From positions 186,001-250,000 of the forward strand of contig NZ_QURN01000004.1 in the NCBI RefSeq assembly GCF_003403035.1: DNA of 64,000 nt, read 5' to 3'. A program made the position numbers and the translations under genes. Positions within the stretch are counted from its first letter, which is position 1, and each line of letters starts with the position of its first letter. The notes beneath the pieces were generated by a model, which saw only the letters and a program-made list of their open reading frames with translations, did not search any database and was not told where the DNA came from. Shown here piece after piece: positions 28,757-38,080 of the stretch. Source of the DNA: Mesorhizobium denitrificans. Its GTDB lineage: Bacteria > Pseudomonadota > Alphaproteobacteria > Rhizobiales > Rhizobiaceae.

Positions 28757-30475
28757 ATGAGCCGAAACCCCAACGTTCCCATAAGAGGTAATCTCGACCG
28801 GCGTTTACGCACGTTGCGGCTATATTCAGGGCTTGTGCTGTTCAGCTTCGTGCTCCTGCACTTTTTGAACCACATGCTGATGTTGGTTTCGCTCAACGCC
28901 GCGGAAGCCGTGCGACCGTGGTTTCTGGCGATTTGGCGCAATCCGGTCGGCACCACGCTTTTTCTGGGCGCGCTGCTAACCCATGTTGCCTTGACGTTGC
29001 GCTCACTTTATCGGCGCCGCACTCTGGTGATGCCTGCGCGTGAGGCCTGCCAGGTGCTGCTTGGGTTGCTGATACCCATGTTGGTGGCCGAGCATGTGAT
29101 CGGCACGCGTTTCAATTTTCAACTGACGGGCATAGCGGACAGCTACCATTACGTGGCCAATACGCTGTGGGTGGAATCGCCCGGCGCTGGCGTGCGCCAG
29201 ATCGTGGCTGTGTTCGTGGTGTGGATACACGCTTGCCTTGGGATCTATTTTTGGCAGCGACAGCAACCGTGGTTCGAGAAGGCCGCAGCGCCTTTGCTGG
29301 TGGTGGCTGCGCTGGTTCCCGTTCTGACAGCGTTGGCTTTTGTGGCAGGAGGTCGCGCGGTTGCCGAAACTGGCTTTGCGCTGGCACCTACCGATCTTGA
29401 AAAGTTGCGCGCCGCGGCTTCGACAAAGGCGGAGGTCAATTACCTTGTTTACGGCATTTATGGCGCCGCTTTGCTTGTCGTATTGATCCTGCGCGTGGTG
29501 CGAGAGTTGCGAGAACGCGCGCACACGATTGAAGTTCGTTACGCTGATGGTCGCGTATCGCGCGTGCCGATGGGGTATAGCGTGCTGGAGGCAAGCAGGC
29601 TGGCCGGCATACCGCATCACGCGGTTTGCGGTGGACGGGGGCGATGCTCGACATGTCGCGTGGTTGTGCTCGAAAATCTGGCGGAGCAGCCGCTGTCTCG
29701 TGCCGTTGAGGCTGCGACCCTCGAGAGAATACATGCGCCACCAGATGTCAGGCTGGCGTGTCAGTTGCGGCCAGTGACGGATATCAAGGTCAGTCTGGTT
29801 TTGGCTGCGGGCGAAAACATTCTGGGGGAAACGGTTCGCGCTTCCCCTGCGCCTGGTCGCGAGCGGGAAGTGGCGGTGCTGTTTTGCGATATTCGCGATT
29901 TCACGCGGATAACCAGCGACAGCCTGCCTTTCGACACCGTGTTTCTATTGAACCGCTATTTTGCGGTCGTAGGCAGAGCCGTGGAGCAGGCGGGCGGCCG
30001 ATTGGATAAATTCATCGGTGATGGCGCTATGGCCATATTCGGGCTGGAAACGGAGCCGGATATTGCGTGTCGGCAGGCGCTGGAAGCAGCCAAAGCGATT
30101 ATCGAAGGGCTGGATAGGGTCAGCCGGGAACTCGATCCCGACCTGGCGCAGCCATTGCGGGTGGCAATCGGTATTCATTCCGGCCCGGCAATTGCGGGCA
30201 CGATGGGTTATGGCCGCGCAATGAATGTCACCGTTATTGGCGACACGGTGAATGTGGCGAGTCGATTGGAAACGCTCGCGAAGGAACTCGACGCGGCGAT
30301 TGTTATTTCGCGCCACGCCGCCGAGCAATCAAAGCTGGAACTGAAAGCCTATGCATTCCAGAAGGTCGAAATACGAGGCCACAGCGCGCCGCTTGAGGTC
30401 TGTGTGATTGGGCCGTTGGCGGCGCGCAAGATGGACACGCAGAAGCTGGCTCGCGAGGAAGAGAGCGCGGCCTAG
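28757..30475 (+). CDS. class III adenylate cyclase with six-helix haem-type membrane domain and [2Fe-2S] domain
   Basis: 572 residues. Residues 22-250 hold about six membrane helices containing H35, H39, H76, H113 and H158, resembling the succinate-dehydrogenase-like haem anchor of Sinorhizobium CyaC. Residues 255-350 are a ferredoxin domain with C291-x5-C297-x2-C300 and C335, an adrenodoxin-type [2Fe-2S] pattern. Residues 368-550 are a class III cyclase with metal aspartates D378 (LFCDIRDFT) and D422 (GDGAMAIFG) and K418 in the adenine-specifying position. Predicted role: cAMP production at the inner membrane, gated by redox or electron carriers. Haem and cluster binding are inferred from motifs. 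The stop codon is shared with the convergent peptidase gene. Confidence 0.88.
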   Translation: MSRNPNVPIRGNLDRRLRTLRLYSGLVLFSFVLLHFLNHMLMLVSLNAAEAVRPWFLAIWRNPVGTTLFLGALLTHVALTLRSLYRRRTLVMPAREACQVLLGLLIPMLVAEHVIGTRFNFQLTGIADSYHYVANTLWVESPGAGVRQIVAVFVVWIHACLGIYFWQRQQPWFEKAAAPLLVVAALVPVLTALAFVAGGRAVAETGFALAPTDLEKLRAAASTKAEVNYLVYGIYGAALLVVLILRVVRELRERAHTIEVRYADGRVSRVPMGYSVLEASRLAGIPHHAVCGGRGRCSTCRVVVLENLAEQPLSRAVEAATLERIHAPPDVRLACQLRPVTDIKVSLVLAAGENILGETVRASPAPGREREVAVLFCDIRDFTRITSDSLPFDTVFLLNRYFAVVGRAVEQAGGRLDKFIGDGAMAIFGLETEPDIACRQALEAAKAIIEGLDRVSRELDPDLAQPLRVAIGIHSGPAIAGTMGYGRAMNVTVIGDTVNVASRLETLAKELDAAIVISRHAAEQSKLELKAYAFQKVEIRGHSAPLEVCVIGPLAARKMDTQKLAREEESAA

Positions 30476-32517
30476 GCGAGGCCACGCTTCTCCAACATGG
30501 CATCTGGAGATGGCATCTTACCCCGGAAAGCGGTGTAAAGCTCTTCGGGGTCTTTCGAGCCACCGGCGGCATAAATGTTGGCTTTGAGGCGCGCAGCCAT
30601 TTCAGGGTTGAACGGATCGCCTGTTTCCTCGAATGCGGAAAAGGCGTCGGCGTCCAGCACCTCAGACCACATGTAGGAGTAATAACCCGCGGAATAACCT
30701 TCGCCGGCAAAGACATGCTGGAAATGCGGTGTGCGGTGGCGCATCGGAATGGCTTCAGGCTTTTGAAGCCTTTCAAGCGTTGCTGCTTCAAACACAAGCG
30801 GATCGGCCGGAGCCTTGGATTCAGCGTGATAGGCCATGTCGACCAATGCGGAAGCGGCGAACTCGACCGTATTGAAACCAGCGCCGAAGGTGCGCGCGGC
30901 CAGCAGCTTGTCCAGCAAATCCTTTGGGATCGGCTGGCTCGTCTTGGCGTGCAGAGCGTATTTTTCCAAGATTTCAGGCACCATCAGCCAATGTTCGTAA
31001 AGCTGCGAGGGAAGCTCCACGAAATCGCGGCTAACGGAGGTGCCGGAGACGGACGGCCATGTCACATCGGTCAACATTCCGTGCAGGGCATGGCCAAATT
31101 CGTGGAAAAGCGTACGTGCTTCGTCCATCGAGAGAAGCGCGGGCTCGCCGGCTGGTGGCTTGGCGAAGTTCATGATGTTGTAGATTATCGGCGTCGAGCC
31201 CTTGCCGAGCTTGTAGCCGGATTGCAGGGCGCTCATCCACGCGCCGGAACGCTTGGAGGGGCGATTGAAATAATCCGCAAGGAACAGCGCCTGCGGATTT
31301 CCGGAAGCATCGAGCACGCGGAAGGCGCGCACATCTGGGTGCCACGCGTTAACGCTATCGATCGGTACGAAGGTAATGCCGAACAAACGGGTGGCAACGT
31401 CGAAGCTGGCGGCGATGATGTTTTCGAGTTGGAAGTATGGCTTCAGCTCGGCTTCATCGAAGGCAAATTTCTCCGCGCGCAGTTTTTCCTGATAGTAGCG
31501 CCAGTCCCAACCTGCGATCTTTTCATTGCTGCCGGAGGCGGCAGCGATGCGCTGAAGCGAGACTTCATCTTCACCAGCCTTGGCGCGAGCCTTGTCCCAA
31601 ACCGGCTCCAGCAGGCCAAGCACTGCGGCGGGCGTTTTCGCCATTGTGTCATCCAGCTTTAGAGCCGCGTAGCTGTCGTAGCCGAGCAGCTTTGCCTTTT
31701 CGGCGCGCAACGAAAGCGTCCTGGCAACGGTTTCCGTATTGTCGCTCTCGCCGCCCATCTGGCCGCGCATGATGAAGCCATTGAAAACCTTCTCGCGAAG
31801 GTCGCGACGATCCGAGAAGGACATGAACGGCTCGTAGATAGAGCGGGAGAGCGTGACCGCGTAACGACCCTTTTCGCCGCGTATGTCAGCAGCTTGCGCC
31901 ATCGCGCTCTTGAGAGAGTCGGGAATGCCCGCGAGATCGGCTTCGTCGAGGAAAAGCACCCAATCCTTCTCGTCTGCAAGCACGTTCTGGCCGAAGCGAG
32001 CGCCAAGCCCCGCGAGTTCTTCATTGATGTCTGCTAGACGCTTTTTGCCGGTTTGATTCAGCTTTGCACCCGCGCGTACGAAGTTTTTCCAGGTCTTTTC
32101 CAGAACGCGCAGCGTTTCGGAATCGAGATTCAGGGTACTGCGGCGCTGGTATAGATCGTCAATGCGCTTGAAGAGGCGATCATTCATTGAGATGGCTGAG
32201 AAATGTCTCGCCATTTTGGGCGCAATTTCGCGTTCGAGAGCCTGAATGGTTTCGTTGGTATGCGCACCGGAGCGGTTCCAGAAAATCGACGAAACGCGGT
32301 CGAGCGCATCGCCGCAGAGTTCGAGCGCAGCGAGCGTGTTTTCGATGGTTGCAGTCTCGGTGTTGGAAGCGATGCTTTCGATCTCCGCATCATGCGACTT
32401 CAATGCCTCGTCAAAGACGCCGGCAAAATCTTCGTCTCTGATGCGCGAATAGTCCGGCAGGCCGAATGGTCCCGTCCAATGCGTCAGCGGATGTTTGGAG
32501 GAATTCTTGACGGTCAT
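30472..32517 (-). CDS. M3-family metallopeptidase (oligopeptidase A/dipeptidyl carboxypeptidase type)
   Basis: 681 residues, the size of bacterial Dcp/PrlC. The zinc site HEFGHALHG has H472, E473 and H476, with the third ligand Glu expected about 25 residues later. The YYSYMWSEVLDADAF segment near the C-terminus is also typical. It is a cytoplasmic peptidase that degrades short peptides; no signal peptide is seen. Its 3' end overlaps the cyclase gene by four bases (CTAG). Confidence 0.9.
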   Translation of the reverse strand: MTVKNSSKHPLTHWTGPFGLPDYSRIRDEDFAGVFDEALKSHDAEIESIASNTETATIENTLAALELCGDALDRVSSIFWNRSGAHTNETIQALEREIAPKMARHFSAISMNDRLFKRIDDLYQRRSTLNLDSETLRVLEKTWKNFVRAGAKLNQTGKKRLADINEELAGLGARFGQNVLADEKDWVLFLDEADLAGIPDSLKSAMAQAADIRGEKGRYAVTLSRSIYEPFMSFSDRRDLREKVFNGFIMRGQMGGESDNTETVARTLSLRAEKAKLLGYDSYAALKLDDTMAKTPAAVLGLLEPVWDKARAKAGEDEVSLQRIAAASGSNEKIAGWDWRYYQEKLRAEKFAFDEAELKPYFQLENIIAASFDVATRLFGITFVPIDSVNAWHPDVRAFRVLDASGNPQALFLADYFNRPSKRSGAWMSALQSGYKLGKGSTPIIYNIMNFAKPPAGEPALLSMDEARTLFHEFGHALHGMLTDVTWPSVSGTSVSRDFVELPSQLYEHWLMVPEILEKYALHAKTSQPIPKDLLDKLLAARTFGAGFNTVEFAASALVDMAYHAESKAPADPLVFEAATLERLQKPEAIPMRHRTPHFQHVFAGEGYSAGYYSYMWSEVLDADAFSAFEETGDPFNPEMAARLKANIYAAGGSKDPEELYTAFRGKMPSPDAMLEKRGLA

Positions 32518-32637
32518 GCGGTCAGGTCCTGATTGGTGTGCCTACCAGCGATGTAGGACGCGCTCTGTACTGGCGCAACAGGGATGGGCGACCGGTGCCG
32601 AACTAAAAACCTGCGCAGGCTTGGATGGTGGCCGCGA

Positions 32638-33279
32638 TCAATCGAACTCGGGTCGTTCGAAATCCCCGGTTGCGTTGTTCATCGCCCATAGTTCGCCCGT
32701 CGAAATGTCGAACCATGCACCGTAAAGGGAAAGTCTGCCCTTCTGTTCCAGAATTTGCACACAAGGGAATGTACGCAGATTGGTCAGCGAGTAGCGCACG
32801 GATATGCGTTCGAGCGCGGTCTGACGCTCGATTGGCGTCATCATTGGATTTCCAGAGATGGATTCCGCCGCCGGTGCGACAAGGCTCATCCATTTGCCGA
32901 TGAAATCACCGGGCGACAGCGGAGAGGATGGTGAAAGGGCAGCCTTGATGCCCCCGCAGCGACCGTGCCCCATAACGACGATGTTTTTCACCTTGAGGCT
33001 TTGAACGGCGAACTCCAATGAAGCGGATGTCGAATGGAACTCGCCATCCGGTTCGTAAGGCGGGACGAGATTCGCGACGTTGCGTACGACAAACAACTCA
33101 CCCGGCGCGGAATCGAATATGACTTCCGGTGCAGAGCGGGAATCGCAACAGGCGATCAGCATTGTTTCGGGGGCCTGGCCTTCGCGAGCAAGCGAGCGGT
33201 AATGGTCGCGCTCACCCGGATAGCGGGTGGTCATGAAGTTGCGATAGCCTTTGAGGAGGTGGTCTGGAAGATGTGCCAT
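32638..33279 (-). CDS. beta-class carbonic anhydrase
   Basis: 213 residues. It interconverts CO2 and bicarbonate. Zinc ligands are visible: C45 with D46 and R48 in CCDSRSAPE, and H105 and C108 in GHGRCGG. The FVVRNVANLVPP segment is conserved. It is followed on the minus strand, after 120 bases of unremarkable sequence, by the M3 peptidase gene. No signal peptide, so cytoplasmic. Confidence 0.93.
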   Translation of the reverse strand: MAHLPDHLLKGYRNFMTTRYPGERDHYRSLAREGQAPETMLIACCDSRSAPEVIFDSAPGELFVVRNVANLVPPYEPDGEFHSTSASLEFAVQSLKVKNIVVMGHGRCGGIKAALSPSSPLSPGDFIGKWMSLVAPAAESISGNPMMTPIERQTALERISVRYSLTNLRTFPCVQILEQKGRLSLYGAWFDISTGELWAMNNATGDFERPEFD

Positions 33280-33344
33280 AGCTTCCCTCCTAGAACTTCA
33301 TTAGCGATTTGCAAAACAGAATTTTCGACGAGGTGTTATGCGTG

Positions 33345-34241
33345 TTATGCGCGACGACCTTTGTCGGGTACAGAAAGGCGGCGGATCTGGACCATCGCCA
33401 TCGGATGAGCGAGACTTTGTGCATCGGTTTCAAGTTGAAGCTCGTCCCCACCACGCCGCGCGGTGCGGGCGAGAATTTCAAACACGGCCGCTGTAGTGGT
33501 CTGCAGGGCCTTGCTGAAATTCTGTCCGTCCATCAGCCGTGCGAGGAATACCGCGCCGGTTAAATCTCCCAGGCCGTTTGGCGGATTTTCGATAATGCGG
33601 TGCTCGGCCAGCCACGCCTCCGATCCCGAAAGCAGGAGATTACCGGTAAAACCCTTCATCATGGCCGGAGCCGAGGTTACGAGCATGGTCGGCGGACCGA
33701 CTTCTGAAGCGGCCTCCAGCGTCGTGCGCATTTCCGACAGTTCGCGGCCTACCATCCACGCCAGTTCATAGCGGTTGGGCGTGGCAATGTCCGCAATGGT
33801 GATGAGTTCGTCGCGGATACGCTCGGCCAATCCCTGCTTCACGTACAGGCCGCCGAGATCGCCCATGACCGGATCGCAAACATAAAGCGCCTTCGGATTC
33901 CGAGCTCGCACAGCGGCGACAAGCGAGGCAACGGCGCCCACCTGTCCTTCGTCACCCAGATAACCTGAAAGGACGCCCGCGACCTCGCCGAGCCAAGGCG
34001 CGCGTTCCAGGTCTTTCATCAGTGCTGAAAATTGATCAGGCGCAGGGACGATGCGCGTTGCGAGGCCATGACCGGGGTGCCACGGCAGGATGACCGTGGG
34101 AACCGCCCAGACGGGATAGCCCAATGTTTCCAGCGCGAACACTGCCGCGCGATTGCCCACCGAGCCGCGCGCGACGTGGCTGGAGATGACGATAACGGCC
34201 TTTGCGGAGCCCGGCTCAGATGTATCGGCAGGAGACGACAT
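33345..34241 (-). CDS. pdxY: pyridoxal kinase, PdxY type
   Basis: 298 residues, a ribokinase-fold vitamin B6 salvage kinase. Visible features: VISSHVARGSVGNRAAVFALE (cited in part: SSHVARGSVGNRAA), the lid region VLSGYLGDEGQV, CDPVMGDLGGLYV, ITPNRYEL-like ATPNRYELAWMVGRE and the anion hole GDLTGAVFLARLM. It starts 3 bases after the stop of the small membrane gene upstream, suggesting co-transcription. Confidence 0.9.
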   Translation of the reverse strand: MSSPADTSEPGSAKAVIVISSHVARGSVGNRAAVFALETLGYPVWAVPTVILPWHPGHGLATRIVPAPDQFSALMKDLERAPWLGEVAGVLSGYLGDEGQVGAVASLVAAVRARNPKALYVCDPVMGDLGGLYVKQGLAERIRDELITIADIATPNRYELAWMVGRELSEMRTTLEAASEVGPPTMLVTSAPAMMKGFTGNLLLSGSEAWLAEHRIIENPPNGLGDLTGAVFLARLMDGQNFSKALQTTTAAVFEILARTARRGGDELQLETDAQSLAHPMAMVQIRRLSVPDKGRRA

Positions 34242-34244
34242 GGT

Positions 34245-34472
34245 TCAATTCGATATCATATAGCGAATAAACAGCAGGATAACAGCGATGGTGACGAGGA
34301 ACCCGATTGTTCGACCAATTCGCGTTCCCCACGTCTCGATACGATCGTCCTGATCTGCGTCGGCGGCGTTGAGGTGGTTCTTGAGCCTGCGCGCATAGCC
34401 CGCTTCCTGCTCGATCTGGCCAAGTATGCGCCGGGATTCTGCGAGATCGTCATTATTCTTGCGAGCTGTCAT
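34245..34472 (-). CDS. small tail-anchored membrane protein
   Basis: 75 residues: a charged helical N-terminus with DLAESRRILGQIEQEAGYA, then a C-terminal membrane helix (about 53-72) ending RYMISN. No family is recognised. The gene ends 3 bases before pdxY and may be its operon partner. It is divergent from lemA across 143 bases. Confidence 0.7.
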   Translation of the reverse strand: MTARKNNDDLAESRRILGQIEQEAGYARRLKNHLNAADADQDDRIETWGTRIGRTIGFLVTIAVILLFIRYMISN

Positions 34473-34615
34473 ATTTGTGCTGCCGAAATCGATATTGATG
34501 ATCGGGACGCCGGATAGCCATGAAAGTCAAGGATGGCACTTTCGCACACACCAGCTTTCCTTGGCCCAATAGTGTGTTAAGCCTGCAACCGACACGAATC
34601 CCTGGGGGTCTCGCT

Positions 34616-35263
34616 ATGACTACTATCGCTTCCAGAATGCAGCCGACCCGTCCGCTGCTTTCGATCCTTTTCGTATTCCTGCTGGCGCCCCTGCTCTCAG
34701 CTTGTGGCTACAACACCATTCCAACCGCCGAAGAAAACGCGAAGGCGGCATGGAGCGAAGTGCTGAATCAGTATCAGCGTCGCGCAGACCTCATTCCGAA
34801 CCTGGTTGAAACGGTGAAAGGCTATGCCGCGCATGAAGCCGACACGCTGCAAAGTGTTGTCGAGGCGCGCGCCAAGGCAACGCAGGTGACAGTGAATGCC
34901 GACAATCTGACCGACCCGGAAGCATTCAAGAAATTTCAGGAAAATCAGGCGGGTTTGACGAGCGCACTTGGCCGACTGCTGGCGGTTGCGGAAAACTATC
35001 CTGACCTGAAGGCAAACCAGAACTTCCTTGCATTGCAGGCGCAGCTTGAAGGCACAGAAAACCGCATTGCCGTTGCGCGGCGCGATTACATCGGTGCGGT
35101 GCGGGCGTTCAATCTGACCCTCTCCACCTTCCCGTCGATGATCTGGGACAAGCTTTGGTTCCATAAGCAGCCGTTCCAGAACTTCACGGTGGAGCAGGAC
35201 AAGATGGATGCGCCGAAGGTGGATTTCGGCACCAAGCCGCAGACGCAATCTTCCGGCGGTTGA
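34616..35263 (+). CDS. LemA-family lipoprotein
   Basis: 215 residues from ATG 34616, preceded by a G-run at 34604-34608. The signal ends in a lipobox LLSAC with the lipidated cysteine at residue 30. The body is the LemA helical bundle: AWSEVLNQYQRRADLIPNLV, ENQAGLTSALGRLLAVAENYP and RRDYIGAVRAFN. LemA function is unclear. It is followed by two TPM-domain genes, a widespread association of LemA with TPM proteins. Confidence 0.92.
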   Translation: MTTIASRMQPTRPLLSILFVFLLAPLLSACGYNTIPTAEENAKAAWSEVLNQYQRRADLIPNLVETVKGYAAHEADTLQSVVEARAKATQVTVNADNLTDPEAFKKFQENQAGLTSALGRLLAVAENYPDLKANQNFLALQAQLEGTENRIAVARRDYIGAVRAFNLTLSTFPSMIWDKLWFHKQPFQNFTVEQDKMDAPKVDFGTKPQTQSSGG

Positions 35264-35280
35264 ACTGAGCCGGTCGAGAC

Positions 35281-36162
35281 GTGGCCGATATTCGCCTGAG
35301 AGAACTTGAAACGACGCCACGGATCGCATGGTCCGTGGTGCGCAACTGCATTTTCGTTGTGCTTGTGCTGCTTGGCACAGTCGCGATGGTGCGCGCGGCG
35401 GAGATTCCGCAGCTTACGGGCCGCGTTGTCGACAACGCCCATATGTTGGATGCAGCGACGATACAGGCGCTGACGGCCAAACTGGAGGCCTATGAGAAGA
35501 AATCGAGCGATCAGATCGTGGTCGCAACGATAGATAATCTCGATGGCGAGGCGATCGAGCCCTATGCCAATCGTCTTTTCAGGGCGTGGAAGCTGGGGCA
35601 GGCAGGCGAGAACAACGGCGTGCTGCTGCTGGTCGCAAAAGACGACCGCAAAATGCGCATCGAGGTTGGTTACGGGCTGGAAGGCACGCTGACGGACCTG
35701 CATTCCAACCTCATTATTCAGGACATGGTTCCGTATTTCCGGAATGGCGATTACGCCGGCGGCATAACGCAGGCTGTGGACGGTATCGAAAAGGTGCTTG
35801 AGGGCCAAGGGGCAGAGCTGGAGGCGCGCGCCAAGCGCAATCAGCAGAATGATTCCGAGCCGATGGATGTTGTGGTTGGGTTATTCCTGCTGCTTTGGTT
35901 CACTTTGTTCTTTGGCAGCATTCTGATGGCGGTTCTGCCGCGCATGTTCGGTGAGCAGATTGCGCCCGGACGATATCGCTGGCTGGGGATGGAATTCAAC
36001 TACGCCAACAACGGAAGGCGCAACCGGGATAGCGGCTGGACGACAGGCGGCTGGTCTGGCGGCGGTTGGTCCTCAGGTGGCGGTGGTGGCTGGTCTGGTG
36101 GTGGCGGTTTCTCCGGCGGGGGCGGCTCATCTGGCGGCGGCGGTTCCTCGGGTGGATGGTGA
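35281..36162 (+). CDS. YgcG-like TPM-domain protein with glycine-rich tail
   Basis: 293 residues, GTG start at 35281. An N-terminal signal segment (16-40) precedes a TPM (Psb32/MOLO-1) domain at about 42-175 (VVDNAHMLDA, QIVVATIDNLDG, VGYGLEGTLTD). A membrane helix spans about 199-222. The last 45 residues are repeats of Gly, Ser and Trp (GGGGSSGGGG). Membrane-anchored with an external TPM domain; some TPM proteins are phosphatases, but activity here is unknown. Second gene of lemA-TPM-TPM. Confidence 0.88.
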   Translation: MADIRLRELETTPRIAWSVVRNCIFVVLVLLGTVAMVRAAEIPQLTGRVVDNAHMLDAATIQALTAKLEAYEKKSSDQIVVATIDNLDGEAIEPYANRLFRAWKLGQAGENNGVLLLVAKDDRKMRIEVGYGLEGTLTDLHSNLIIQDMVPYFRNGDYAGGITQAVDGIEKVLEGQGAELEARAKRNQQNDSEPMDVVVGLFLLLWFTLFFGSILMAVLPRMFGEQIAPGRYRWLGMEFNYANNGRRNRDSGWTTGGWSGGGWSSGGGGGWSGGGGFSGGGGSSGGGGSSGGW

Positions 36163-36166
36163 CGCC

Positions 36167-36805
36167 ATGACAGCCAGAACAATCACCGACCAAGAGCACG
36201 AGCGCGTTGCCCGCGCCATTGCTGCAGCCGAGGACAAGACTTCAGGCGAAATCTACTGCGTCGTTGCACGGCGCAGCAGCAGCTATTTTTACGCTGCGTC
36301 CTTCATGGTTTTCATCGCGCTTCTGATCGTAAGTCTCGGTGCGGCGCTCGCTCTGGAAGCCGGTTGGTTTACGATCCGCCTTCCGGTTTTTGTTGCTGCC
36401 CAGATTTCTGCAACGGCTTGTATCCTGCTGCTTATCGCATTCCTGCCGCGCTTTCGGCTGATGCTCGTGCCACGGCGGTTGCAATTCCAGCGCGCGCATG
36501 AGAATGCGGTGAAGCAGTTCCTTGCCCGCAACGTGCATATCACTGCAGATCGAACCGGTGTGCTGATCTTCGTTTCGCTAGCCGAGCGCTATGCAGAGGT
36601 GGTCGCGGACAGCGGCATCAGCGCCAAGGTTGAGCAGGACGAGTGGGATGGCGTTATTCGCGAGCTGACAGCGCATGCCAGACGCGACGAGATCGCCAAT
36701 GGTTTCGTCAAAACAGTGGGTATCGTGGGTGCATTGCTGGCGAAGCACTTTCCACCAAAAGCTGTGAATCCGAATGAACTCGATGATCATTTGGTAGAGA
36801 TCTAG
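36167..36805 (+). CDS. TPM-domain membrane protein
   Basis: 212 residues from ATG 36167, 4 bases after the preceding stop. The N-terminus ITDQEHERVARAIAAAEDKTSGEI starts a TPM-like domain, interrupted by two membrane helices (about 43-65 and 73-97), with ITADRTGVLIFVSLAERYAEVV resuming it. This is the short partner usually found beside LemA and YgcG-like proteins. Function unknown; probably a membrane complex with its two neighbours. Confidence 0.85.
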   Translation: MTARTITDQEHERVARAIAAAEDKTSGEIYCVVARRSSSYFYAASFMVFIALLIVSLGAALALEAGWFTIRLPVFVAAQISATACILLLIAFLPRFRLMLVPRRLQFQRAHENAVKQFLARNVHITADRTGVLIFVSLAERYAEVVADSGISAKVEQDEWDGVIRELTAHARRDEIANGFVKTVGIVGALLAKHFPPKAVNPNELDDHLVEI

Positions 36806-36900
36806 CGAGTCTTCACTCTAGAATCACCAAAAGCCGAATCGCGATTAGCCACAAGGAGCGCTTGTGCATCCGCGCGGTTGGGGCATATGGTTAAGAAATA

Positions 36901-37407
36901 ATGAAGACTCTGACCATAGACATACGCCGCGCCGAGTTGCGCGATGCCGAGGCGATAGCGGAAGCCCACGAGGCTGCGTGGCTTGGAACCTATAGCGGCA
37001 TCATCCCGCACCGGACATTGCTTTCGATGGTTAACCGCCGTGGTCATGATTGGTGGGCCAACGCGATCCGCAACGCGACATCCATTCTGGTTGTCGACGT
37101 GGGTGGCGAAATCGCGGGTTATGCGACTTTGGGGCGTAGCCGCGCACGCCAATTGCAGCAGGAAGGCGAAATCTACGAACTCTACCTGCGCCCGGAATAT
37201 CAGGGCGTTGGCCTCGGCACACGCCTTTTCAAAGAGGCGCGCAGACGCCTTAAGCAGCACGGCCTGAAGGGTCTGGTCGTCTGGGCGCTGGAAGACAATG
37301 CAAATGCGCTGTCGTTTTATTCAGGAAGTGGCGGGCGCGACATCGCCGAAGGCGTAGAAATATTCGAGCAGAAAGCCCTTAAAAAGATCGGCTTCGTTTG
37401 GGAATAG
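36901..37407 (+). CDS. GNAT-family N-acetyltransferase
   Basis: 168 residues. The acetyl-CoA motif is YLRPEYQGVGLGTRLF (about 98-113), preceded by the beta-4 strand GEIYELYL and followed by LVVWALEDNANALSFYSGSG, typical GNAT segments. The substrate cannot be told. It stands between the TPM gene and ppa with separate spacing on both sides. Confidence 0.87.
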   Translation: MKTLTIDIRRAELRDAEAIAEAHEAAWLGTYSGIIPHRTLLSMVNRRGHDWWANAIRNATSILVVDVGGEIAGYATLGRSRARQLQQEGEIYELYLRPEYQGVGLGTRLFKEARRRLKQHGLKGLVVWALEDNANALSFYSGSGGRDIAEGVEIFEQKALKKIGFVWE

Positions 37408-37517
37408 TGCCCCGCCGCTCGCATTGACGCCAACCTGTTGTTAATCTTCGACTTCGGTCTGCATTGCGCGTTTCGAAATGGGACTGTAATGCGGTGCGAC
37501 TCATTTCGGAGAGACAG

Positions 37518-38051
37518 ATGCGTATCGAAGCCATATCCACAGGCAATAATCCGCCTGAAGACGTCAACGTCATCATCGAAGTTCCGATTGGCGGCGAGCC
37601 GATCAAATATGAGATGGATAAAGCTGCGGGAACGCTGGTCGTTGATCGCTTCCTCTATACCTCCATGCGCTATCCGGGAAATTATGGCTTTGTGCCGCAC
37701 ACGCTTTCCGGCGACGGCGACCCGATCGACGTTCTTGTTTGCAACACGCGCGAGCTGGTACCGGGCTGCGTTATCAATGTGCGCCCAATCGGCGTGCTGA
37801 TAATGGAAGACAATGCTGGACAGGACGAGAAGGTTCTGGCTGTTCCTTCGACGCACCTTACGAAGCGCTACGAGCGCGTGAAGAACTATACTGACCTGCC
37901 GCCGATTACGCTGGAACAGGTTGCGCACTTCTTCGAACACTACAAAGACCTTGAACCAGGCAAATGGGTCAAGATTGGCGGCTGGCATGATGCTGAATAC
38001 GCCAAGAAGATGATCCGCGAGGCCGTTGTCCGCTACGAAGAGCAGAAGTAA
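37518..38051 (+). CDS. ppa: inorganic pyrophosphatase, family I
   Basis: 177 residues from ATG 37518, with GGAGAG upstream at 37508-37513. It hydrolyses pyrophosphate and so pulls biosynthetic reactions forward. Metal-binding aspartates sit in [10 protein letters not shown] (D66, D68, D71) and in [15 protein letters not shown] (D98, D103). Also conserved are [12 protein letters not shown] and [13 protein letters not shown]. Single-gene unit convergent on the Rieske gene. Confidence 0.95.
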   Translation: MRIEAISTGNNPPEDVNVIIEVPIGGEPIKYEMDKAAGTLVVDRFLYTSMRYPGNYGFVPHTLSGDGDPIDVLVCNTRELVPGCVINVRPIGVLIMEDNAGQDEKVLAVPSTHLTKRYERVKNYTDLPPITLEQVAHFFEHYKDLEPGKWVKIGGWHDAEYAKKMIREAVVRYEEQK

Positions 38052-38065
38052 CCGGCCAAGCCGGT
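38051..38065. terminator. short hairpin between convergent ppa and Rieske genes
   Basis: ACCGGC (38051-38056) and GCCGGT (38060-38065) form a perfect 6-bp stem with a 3-base loop directly after the ppa stop. There is no T run, so termination is only suggested by the position between two convergent genes. Confidence 0.4.
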
Positions 38066-38080
38066 CACTTCATGTGGTTC

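Noticed and set aside
36000-36182. Proline-rich minus-strand frame and apparent GC-rich DNA repeat
   Set aside because: It is the reverse of the glycine-rich tail of the TPM protein; a low-complexity coding repeat, not a separate gene or CRISPR-like array.
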